From the NCBI RefSeq assembly GCF_001949145.1, contig NW_019091397.1, positions 175,108-234,595 of the forward strand: 59,488 nt of DNA. The letters are read 5' to 3'. Every line of letters begins with the position of its first letter. The first letter of the stretch is position 1. This document shows positions 50,201 to 59,488 of the stretch, one piece after another. The notes beneath the pieces were generated by a model, which searched no databases, had not been told where the DNA came from, and was given only the letters and a program-made list of their open reading frames with translations. The stretch comes from Acanthaster planci (lineage: Eukaryota > Echinodermata > Asteroidea > Valvatida > Acanthasteridae). Both the position numbers and the translations under genes were made by a program.

Positions 50201-53200
50201 AGCTAAATTCTTTTATCAGGGTCTTGGTTGGCTGGAACTTCGATGGTGATCAACCATCTCAAAGCTATCAAAATTTCGGCTTGAAAACATGTACAAAGTC
50301 AATGGGCTGAAATATTAAAAAGTCAATAATAATTCACATAATGAAGTCATGACGCCATTCATTTGCAATAATTCTTGTATCAGGGTCTTTGTTGGCTTTA
50401 ACTTTGATAACGATCAAACATCACAAAGTTACCATATAGGTGGCTTCAAAACATGTTCAAAGTCAATGAGCTAAAACACATAAGCGGAAAAACTGCTCCC
50501 TCAATTTCATGTCACGTGACTTGCGTTTAAACTAAAAGATTTTTATGAAATATTACTTGATATTTGGACTCTTGGGTATATTTGCAATCAAACGAAAAGG
50601 AAAATTTAGTCTGATTTCTTTTTCATTCTGGTAATAAATCTCGGTCGAAGTTGAAGAATACTCACTTATTAAGTTCGATAATAGGGTGTAGTAGAAAAAT
50701 GTGTACACACCCTACAGCAAGATATTAAATATTGAAAATTCAAAAATAAATCACGTGATGACGTAATCAGGATGAATTTGTTCTAAGATCATCCTTTTAT
50801 GAATGTCAGAGTGCACATCAAGTCCGAAACCTCTCAGATTTAGTAAACTGCCAAAGTCAATTGATGGGAGAAAAACGTGTACAACCCTATGACAAAAAAA
50901 CCTCAAAGTTATCAAAATTTTGGCTTGAAAACACGTACAAAGTCAATGGGCTGAAATATTCAAAAATCAATAACAAATCACCTGATAAAGTCATCATGAC
51001 AAATGTTCCACATACATCCTTGGATGATTGTCTGCAGGTCTGCCAAGTTTGAGGTCAATCAAACTTAGTAAACTGCCAAAGTCAACTGGTGCAAGAAAAT
51101 TACTGAAAAAACTAGAGGTTTGATGGTTGTTGAAACAACCGCAGGCTATTTCAGCATTTTCGAGAAAGTATTTAAAAAAATATAACTATGAAAATATCAG
51201 AACAAATAGTAAACAATGAATAGTAACATTAGTAACATTAACATTTCATGAATGTTACATAATTCAATTAGACTGAAAAGAGTACCAAACACTGGCTCTT
51301 GGAAAACATCTACAAAATCTAAACTGGAAAATGAAGTATTCAAAAATCAATGAAAAAGTAGTTGATGACTTCATTATGATGTCATAAATTAAGCCAAAAA
51401 TGTTTATCAAGGTCTTGGTTGGCTGTAATTTTGATGATGATCAGACATCTCCAAGCTACAGAAAGTGTGGCTTGAAAACATGTAAAAAGTCAATAGGCTT
51501 AAAGAAATATTAAAAAATCAATAATAAATTAGGTGATGACGTTTAAATTTTTCCAATTAAAAAAACTTTTAGATCAGGGTCTTTCTTGGCTATCACTTTG
51601 ATAACAATAAAACATTGTAAAATTACTGAAATGATGGCTTGAAAACTTGTACAAGTCAATGGGCTTAAATAAATCTTGAAAATCAATAATAGATGATGAC
51701 ATCATCATGACGTCATTCACTTATTTCTGTTTCAGGGTCTTTTTTGGCTATTACTTTGAGAAGGATCAAACATCGCAAAATTACCAAAATGGTGGTTTGA
51801 AAACATGTACAAATGCAATGGGCTAAAAACACCTATGCAGAGAAGCTACTTCTTTAAGATGATGTCACGTGATTTGCATTTAAACTGAATGCATTTTAAG
51901 AAATATTACGTCATATTTATACTCTTGGGTATAGTTCCAATCAAATACAGAGCGTAAAATATACAATTTCTCTTTCATTCTAATAGTAATCTTGAGCCAA
52001 AGTTAAGGACTACTCACTCGTGAGATTTCAGAAGTAAAACGTGTGCAAAACCCATGGGAAAAAACTGCAGCTTTAATCTCATGTCACGTGACCCCTGATG
52101 AAGTAATTTTGACGATATAGTAACTTCCGGTCTGATGACGTCATCAGCCCCAAACTTCACACATGTGTTGACTGGGTAAAGGTGGTCATCTACATCAATT
52201 TTCAGGCCATTCGGACAAACTTCGCCACAGACATCCATTCAAAATTCATTTTTCGGAATTTTTAACCTGTCGCTAGAGAGCGCTCGACAATTAGGTGACG
52301 TCATCAGTAGATAATTTGAAAAATACTATACCACAGCAGACTAACACCGTTGAAAACAACTCGATACCTATTATCACTTTTACCACTTACCACAATAAGA
52401 CCACTTCCGGTTTCAACCGGAAGGAAGGGTCACGTGATTTGACCCGCACAAGATGAATTGAAGGCCCAATGTATACTCTGGCACTTGGTGCAAAAAATGT
52501 TGCCAGATGCCATGGTTGATTTATATGGATTTTGTAATTTTAATGGAATTTTCAAATATTTAAAATTTAAGAATAAATCACTTGATGATGTCATCAAGAC
52601 GTAATTATTTTAGTATCATCTCTGCCCCAAGGTCTTTCGTTGTAACTTTGACGATCAAAGATAGTCAAGTTACCAAAACGAAGCCTTGAATGCGTGTACA
52701 AAGTCAATGGGCTGAAATAAATATTAAAAATTCAATAAAAAATTACTTGATGACGTCATCAAGACGTCATTCTTCAAGGCACATCTTTGAACTAAGGTTG
52801 TTCAATGATGTAAGTTCGATGAAGATCACTGTCACAGTGTGCTCACTTTACGGCCACTGCAACTAGAAGAACTGGATGCAGGCCAGAAAAATGATTGTAA
52901 CAAAACCCAATCTGTACTATTTACAATATTTGATATGAATTTATTTACAAAATTTCTCGATTCTATAATACAAAATATACACCATTCCGTATTTACAATC
53001 AGATGTCTCTCAAGTGAGTGTGGCTGTAACTCAGAATTAAATTACACTTATCAAATGAATGTCGATTCACACCGGCATGAAAATCAGCATTTGCAATTCA
53101 AGTATTTACAGGTAAGTACAGGTATGTGTGAATTAAAATGTTGAATTCACTGTAAGTTCACAAACTACACAAACTAGTGCATCAAAGAGATACACTTGAT

Positions 53201-56200
53201 AATTTCCAATTTCTGTAATATAATGCTGTAAAATTTCAGCTCTGAAAAGCACCTCAAAATAAAAGAATTATCAATCAAAGTTCCTCCCAGGAAAATAAGT
53301 ATTTGCAAGAAAACTTCTAAACAAATGTCAGTATCATCACAGTAAAAGAATTATCAATTAAAATTCCTCCGAGGAAAATAAGTATTCGAAAGAAAACTTC
53401 TAAACAAATGTCACTATAAACCCCAGAGAAAACAAGGTTGATAAAAAGTATGCCACAAGCTGGAATAACCTGAAAGGTTCAAGCCATTTACATGTAATAG
53501 TAGATCTTTAAGTCAAAATTCGCAAGTGTTATCACTACATGTACGTCTGCTCTCAAATTAAAATATCTGACATACAGTTCGACGTAATATCAGTTCGTCT
53601 CTCCTTGATTATAAGAATCTGCCCTTGCTAGCTTGCTCATCGACTCTGGTACATCTGCGGGACCACCTCCGCAACTTAGATGTGAACCCTAACTGCAGTG
53701 TGCTGTGACCAAGGTTACATTGGAATTCAAGAACCAGCCATCAAGCGTGAGGAGGAACAGAACTCAACCAGTCTTTGAGCCAAGCTCAGATCTTCAAGGC
53801 CATCTAATTGAAGCAATAATTCACCAAAATGCCAAAAAGTATGGTACAATAACAAAAATTTGTATCTCAATCTCGAACAGTCATTTCAAAGAAAACTTGT
53901 CAGAACTCAAACAACTACGAGCAGTAATTTAGCATCAAGTTGATTTCGAACACATCTTTAACAAAATTAGTTGATGCTGTTAAAGTTCACAATATAACTC
54001 CATCCAGTTTCTTGAGAGTCACAACCAAAAGCACTGATATATGACAAAATAACTTGAATTTAAACTTACGGTTTTCTTCAGTTTTCTAATCTTGGAATAT
54101 CAATCAGCTGCTACGATGATCCTCACAACCAATTTTGCCTCATAGGCAGCCTGACAAATCTGCTACTGGCCGTGGCAAATGGTGCAACCAAAGTACAAAA
54201 CTCGCGCGGCATTGGGATAGGGACTATCAACTCAGCCCACACACCTCATCATCATGATGCATCTCTCAGTTCTCTACTGTCTATCACTGTTCATCACATT
54301 CATACTCAGTTGTGCTCTGTTCACATTCAAATCGCCCACAGAACTCCAGCCTTATTTTCTTTATCCACACAACCTGTGACAAGTCTTACAAAAGAAAGCT
54401 CCACTGCAATACAAATTACAGAAAGCCATGGCCCTGGTCATTGATGTGTAACCTGAAGAAGTAAAGTGATGAATTAAACATGAAGAGAAAGTCTAGTGAA
54501 TAATACATGCCAAAGTTTAGTTCAGATTAATTGGGCACAGGAGCTGACACTGAAATAGAAAATATCTGACATTAATTGACCTGATGGAAAAATAGGAATA
54601 AAATATGGAATTAATTAATGGAGAATTCTGACAATCACAAGTTGCAAAAGGACCAAAGTCGATGTGCAAAGAAACGTGCACTAAACAAATGGGCTTTTGG
54701 TCAGAAGAGGAAAAAGAAGGAAGGAAAAAAAACAACAAAAAGAATGCCTTTTTTGCAAAATTGCGAAAAAAAAAAATTAATGAAAACAAGAGCTGTTCTG
54801 GCCCTTGCCGAAACAGCTAAACTAGAGGAACTTGGTTGTGAATGACTACTGAGCTGTTTCGGAAGTTTTTGTTTGTTATCTTTATCTTTTTGGAAAACAG
54901 ATCAAACTGTCTGTAAAGGAAAATGCGTTTGAAATTGTCACAGCAATTCCCAGGCGAAGCACTGGTAAAATCAACAAAAGTGCAAAGTGAAAAACGTGTA
55001 CGAACCCTATAAATCAAACTGAAACTTTAACCTCATGTCACGTGGCTCCTGATGACGACACCGTGACGATTTTATTTTGACAGCCTCACGGGTTGTTGGA
55101 CTTTGCTTCCAATACAAAGTCACTCAGATGTATGAGTGCACCAGTCTTTGACGTTAGAAGAAACATGCACATAACCAATAGAGAAAAACTGTAGCTTTAA
55201 AGTCCTGTCACTTGATTTGCATTAATATTTAAAAAAAAAAATTCTGAAATATTATTGGATATTCAGACTCTTGGGTATATTTGCAATTGAACGAATACGA
55301 AAAAAAATACAACTTTCCTTTCGTTCTCATAGTAATTCTTAGCTAAAGTTCAGGACTACCCTCATTAAGATTGATAATATTGCGCAGTAAAAAATTGTGT
55401 ACAAAGCCTACATGTATGGGGAAAACTGCAGCTATAATCTCATGTCACGTGACCCCTGATGATGTTATTTTGATGATTTCTCTTTGGGAGCCTCTCTTTG
55501 TTATACCTTTGAAATAATTCAGATTGACCAAAGTGCCGAGGACAGGCTGATGAAAAATTTGTACAAAACCTATGGGGGAAGATTAAATATCCACTGATCA
55601 ATTTAAAAATAGGTGATGACATCATCATAACGTCATAAATTTAGCTAAATTCTTTCATCAAGGTCTTTGTTGTCTGTAACTTTGAAGTTGATCAAACCTC
55701 TCGAACTAACCCAAATGCTGGCTTGAAAATGTGTACAAAGTCAATGGGCTGAATAAATATTGAAAAATCAATAGTAAATCACATGATGACGTCACCATGA
55801 CGTCATTTACTTACAATAAGTTTTGTATCAGGGTTTTTGTTGGCTGTCACTTTGATAACGATCAAACATCAGAAAGGTTTCAAAATTGTGCCTTGAAAAC
55901 ATGTACAAAGTCAATGGGCACTTGTGCAGGAAAACTGCTCCTTTAATTTCGTGTCACATGACTTTTGTCTAAACTGGAAAAAAATTATGAAATATTATTT
56001 GATAATCTGACTCTTGGGTATATTTGCAATCAAACAGAACAGAAAATTTTGTCTCTGATTTCTCTTTTGTTCTGGTAGTAATTCTCGGTCGAAGTTGAGG
56101 ACTGCTCACGCATTATGCTGGACAATTGTGTGTACAAACCCTGTGTTGTGCAACAACGCCATCTATGGTTCAATATAGGACAGTTTGTTGAAAATTGAAA

Positions 56201-56450
56201 CCCCAGGTGTAACCGCAATTCTGCAATAGCGCCCTCATAGCCTGATATAGGACAGTCCGAAAACTGGGTGCAATCTGTGTACAAAGTCTATGGGAAAAAT
56301 TTAAATTATTCAAAAATCAATAATAAATAAACTAATTAAGTTATCTCTGTGAATTTCTTCAAGGACCATCCTTGGATGATTGTCCAAAGGTCTGCCAAGT
56401 TTGAAGTCGATCACAGTTAGTAAACTGCCAAAGTCGACTGGTAGAAGGAA
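50200..56450. repeat. Long region of related dispersed repeats with CRE and E-box palindromes
   Basis: The phrase ATGTACAAAGTCAATGGGCT recurs near 50290, 50453, 50934, 51478, 51648, 51805, 52692, 55732 and 55900 with small changes. Accompanying phrases are TGATGACGTCATCATGACGTCAT, CAGGGTCTTTGTTGGCTGT and CTTTGATAACGATCAAACATC, and CTCATGTCACGTGACCCCTG (50509, 52080, 55032, 55437). The units are spaced irregularly at about 150-450 bases. No coding capacity. The family carries many TGACGTCA and GTCACGTGAC sites. Confidence 0.7.
53261..53425. repeat. Tandem duplication, period 83 bp
   Basis: AAAAGAATTATCAAT starts at 53261 and again at 53344. Both copies continue with CCTCC.AGGAAAATAAGTATT and AAAACTTCTAAACAAATGTCA. 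Confidence 0.85.
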
Positions 56451-56796
56451 TTAAGTTGAAATAGAAAAAAAAGTAAGAGAAAAAAAAATAATCAGAAAAG
56501 CAAGAGCTTTTCCGGCACTCCGGCAGTTGCCGAAACAGCTAAAAGCTAGAGGAACTGCGTCTGTCTCAAGGACAGAACACAGGGCTTTTTTGCCTTTTTG
56601 TGGTTGTGAAGAAAAGTGCTTTGTTGGCATAGCACAAAATGTTTCAGAATGTTCATATTCATACACTTACATATATAATTTTAGCCAAAAAGATGTGCTT
56701 CAAGAGATCAGTTTTAGGGTCACATGCCTTGTCCTGTGATGACGTCATCATCACGTGAGGGCAATATGCGTGTGTCAATATTCCTCTACAACACTC

Positions 56797-57110
56797 CCTT
56801 TTCAAGATATCTGCAAGATTTCAAACCAATTGAACATCTTTTTCAGGAGAAATAGGGCCTTAAAGACTGCACCGTAAATGTCACATGACTTGTCTGCTGG
56901 TGACATATTCATCACATGAGGTCAATATTCCTCTAAAGCACACCCTTTTCAAGATATCTGCAAGATTTGAACCCGATCGGAGATGTACTTTAGGAGATAT
57001 AGGGCCTTAAAGACTGCACCTTTAATGTCATGTGACTTAATTGTCATCTAATGACTTCATCATCACATTAGGTCAATTTTCGTTTATAATACGTCCCTTT
57101 CTAGCTATGT
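56797..57110. repeat. Tandem repeat with 147-151 bp period
   Basis: TTCAAGATATCTGCAAGATTT starts at 56801 and 56948, and a degenerate third TTCTAGCTATG at 57099. Also shared: TATAGGGCCTTAAAGACTGC and a phrase with CACATGAGGTCAAT. Period 147 then 151. Confidence 0.8.
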
Positions 57111-57114
57111 TGAT

Positions 57115-58170
57115 GATTGACACAATCAATAGACAATGTTGAATTTTATCAAGTGAAGGACGGGCCACTACACTCTTGATAATGCACACACAAATTGAAC
57201 TGACAACAGACTTCACAAACTTTATACAAGACTTTCAAATCAGTTTAATTTGTACGTGAGACAAAAAAATCTACATGTCTGCAATATCTGTTTAGAACAA
57301 TATTGGGATCTCAGAAACAAACATGCTTCCCTTGCTTACCTTAATGAATAACGGGCAACAAATGATTTAGTGAATAGTTATTTCAAATGCAAATGTTTCA
57401 CTCAATCCACTCTGTACTTTTGTGCCTCATTCCTGTTGAAAATAAGGACGAAGGTAGGGAAATTATTACATCAAGTGAGGGCGCACTTCAGTTTTTCTTT
57501 GGAGGGATTTGATTGCCGGAACGAGGATTCTCTAAAATAAGGTGTGCGGATTAGCAAAAGTGGCCATATAAAAATCATCTTAACACCAGAGCATTTGGGA
57601 CTGTTAGGGCCGTCGAAATACACAAACTAAGAAACGTCGATTTCAAATATGGGCAGAAAAATAATGCGAACATCAATTTCACACAGTTCTTTCAAAAATA
57701 CATCTTATTTCCTATGGAAAGTAACTGCACAAATGATTACTTTTAACAGGTATGACGAGTGCACAGCAGCATAAACTGTGATCGTGGAATATATGCATAT
57801 AAAGAACTACACTGAAAATACTAAACAATGAAACTGGTCTTGAAGTTGAAGGATTATGAGAGTTAAAGAATGTTAAAAGTGTCCTTACTATTTATAAAAG
57901 AAAAGAAATACATCTTGAAAAAAGAAATCTGCATTTGTACTTTGGGGCATTTCACTACCGGTGAAGTTTTTTATGCCGTACATACTTAGGAAGACTTGGG
58001 AAAACGTGTAAAATATCAGGAACTTGGGACTGCTGAAAACTTTGCATCCTGCTTGCAAAACCTGTCCCAAGTGTTCACAATTTTGGCAGAAATCTTGAAA
58101 AATTAAACCAGGGACATGTACACATGCATCTAAATATCTCATGTCCTATGGGTTGCATTTTGTTTAAATA
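57115..58170. other. AT-rich host DNA, nothing recognised
   Basis: No supportable feature. Confidence 0.4.
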
Positions 58171-58295
58171 TCATGATATTTTAATAAAGTCCCTCTGTAG
58201 AACAGTCTTGGTACGAATTGCATTTCCATCAATCACACCAACATGTCCAAAGAAGACCTTCATGTATGATGCTGGTAAAAATTCCTCTGTGTCAT
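58171..58295 (-). CDS. Candidate coding exon (host gene or domesticated transposon)
   Basis: After the acceptor ATTTCCCTGTTTTAG on the minus strand (ends 58296) the frame reads DTEEFLPASYMKVFFGHVGV, IDGNAIRTKTVLQRDFIKIS and TGA (58171-58173). Gly/Val-Ile-Asp-Gly recalls the first D region of PIF/Harbinger nucleases (V.G.IDG) but the match is too short to call. The true 3' end could be a donor instead of the stop. Moderate support only. Confidence 0.4.
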
Positions 58296-59376
58296 CTAAA
58301 ACAGGGAAATATTAATTCATTGTGTGTCAGTTATATGTTAATGAATGGAAAAAAGTGTTAGAACTTTCAGCACTTTTGATATCACTTGGCTACGTAGGAA
58401 TGAGTAGGAATGTTACAGTGGGAGACTGGACACGTGGATGTTGAACATTGAGTGATTTACTTTAGTACATGCATGGGTCCCACGTATTTGATTCAAGACT
58501 GTATTCATCAAACTGGCCATCTCTTGTGTGTCAATATCCAACAGCAGGCTCTCTCACCACCAACTACCTTGTTACTTTCTTTGCTTGGTTATCCAACAGC
58601 TTCCTTCATCTTGGGTAGCCGTGTTTCTGATATGCACCACAGTGTGACGTTGCATTCCAATCCCTAAAACCAACATCCTGCCACTCTGCGACCCAGCAGC
58701 GAAACTCACTAACTGTTGTGCGCGCTCTAAGCACGCCGCAAGCGCCCAGACCTAGTGCTCTACACAACGCTGATTGGTCAACACAATGCTTAATAATTCA
58801 TGACATAGACTGGCATTCATGCCTACCCCTGTTTCGTTACACAGGCCCCAGCTAAGCTTGGTCCGTCCCCGGCCAAATGGCTTAATCTTAAACTATAAGA
58901 AACAGGGCTCTATTATACAATTACAACAACAACATGAAGTCTACCTAAACCTCATGATCAATAAACCTTATACAGTTATAACCCCCGCCATGAGGTCCAT
59001 AAACCTCACACCAGTTATAAGTACAGATACATATTACTTACACAATGTGGAAATCACTCACTTTATACAAAAAACCCTGAGATTTACCTAATAAACCTCG
59101 TTACAATTAGCATAATTTATTCATAAGTGTACTCTCCACTAAGTTCATAATATACCTCAAAATTCTCCTGCTATTTATACAATTAAAACATCCTTGTTTT
59201 TTTTCTGACATAAAAATAAACTTCAACTAATAGCAAAACCTTAAGTGATCCTCAACACTTCAAACTTCAAAATACACTGAAGAAATAAGTTAACTTTAAC
59301 CTGTAACACAAGCAAAACATATTTACAAAGTGCTTTTCCTTGCTAGTCATAGACAAAAGGTAGAAGCAAATAAAAA

Positions 59377-59488
59377 TTAAGTGCTGTCTTCTGCAACTGT
59401 GAGATACTTATTAGCATCGACAGGTCTCAGGTATGCCTGATGGTGGATGTCTTCTCGAATCAGCCTGCCATCAAGGAAGGTTTTGCGG
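59377..59488 (-). CDS. 3' end of a coding exon, running off the window
   Basis: 36 residues RKTFLDGRLIREDIHHQAYL, RPVDANKYLTVAEDST and TAA (59377-59379) on the minus strand, open to the window edge. Amino-acid composition is protein-like and it sits in unique sequence. The protein is not recognised; the gene lies mainly beyond 59488. Confidence 0.5.
   Translation of the reverse strand, partial: RKTFLDGRLIREDIHHQAYLRPVDANKYLTVAEDST

Noticed and set aside
52839-53144. 101-codon plus frame followed by GTAAGT
   Set aside because: No domain and no acceptor at the start; the composition fits chance.
54618-54845. Lys-rich frame
   Set aside because: Purine-rich low-complexity DNA; part of a hairpin-containing dispersed repeat also seen at 56455-56600.

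Overview
The window is metazoan nuclear DNA dominated by mobile elements. Spliceosomal introns (consensus GTAAGT donors, pyrimidine-rich acceptors), Polinton/Maverick-type elements, two Ty3/gypsy retrotransposons, a CR1/L2-like LINE, a non-autonomous hAT and abundant tandem or dispersed repeats point to an aquatic invertebrate. I cannot name the species from sequence alone. Two runs of N (20464-20978 and 31472-32338) and one single N (19279) are assembly gaps.

Layout. (1) 1-4647 is the right part of a Polinton-type element (B), cut by the window edge. (2) 4648-9276 and 22282 to about 26.7 kb are two pieces of one older, different PolB-encoding element (C). Element B interrupts its DNA polymerase gene at 4647/4648. 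(3) 9277-22281 is a complete 13,005-bp Polinton (A) with about 245-bp terminal inverted repeats. It sits inside another gene of element C and is flanked by a degenerate 6-bp target duplication (ggcgtg / agcttg). A and B belong to one family and lie in the same orientation, so this is a Russian-doll structure with two younger Polintons in one older virus-like element. (4) 26.7-29.6 kb holds a degenerate CTTGCCA array and a 5'-truncated LINE. (5) 30.5 kb to about 34.1 kb is a broken gypsy element containing an LTR-type insertion. (6) 34901-41276 is a near-complete gypsy with matching LTRs and a GATG target duplication. (7) 41.3-59.5 kb is repeat-rich host DNA with a 709-bp hAT, several tandem arrays and at least three candidate host exons on the minus strand.

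Element A has the standard Polinton virion and replication set, all decayed. Protein-primed DNA polymerase B, a membrane protein, an FtsK/A32-type packaging ATPase and a small basic protein lie on the plus strand. Major capsid, core/minor protein, penton-like minor capsid and a chromodomain integrase lie on the minus strand. To the right of the integrase, A and B share an accessory block not in the usual Polinton list: a spliced early gene with SUMO-interacting IDLT motifs followed by a Pro-rich exon and a CxGCxxDHPSQxxHxC motif; a PC4/Sub1-like ssDNA-binding coactivator (with a PLDLS CtBP-type motif in B); and a death-domain protein. In B the PC4 and death-domain frames are still open. I regard this nuclear/apoptosis-manipulation cassette, with short motifs reminiscent of adenovirus E1A, as the most interesting content of the window.

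Element C encodes a divergent PolB with an HNH/zinc-like RDHCH segment, several uncharacterised conserved proteins, a coiled-coil/membrane protein, a TFIIB-like zinc-ribbon/cyclin protein and a Cys-rich protein. All are pseudogenised.
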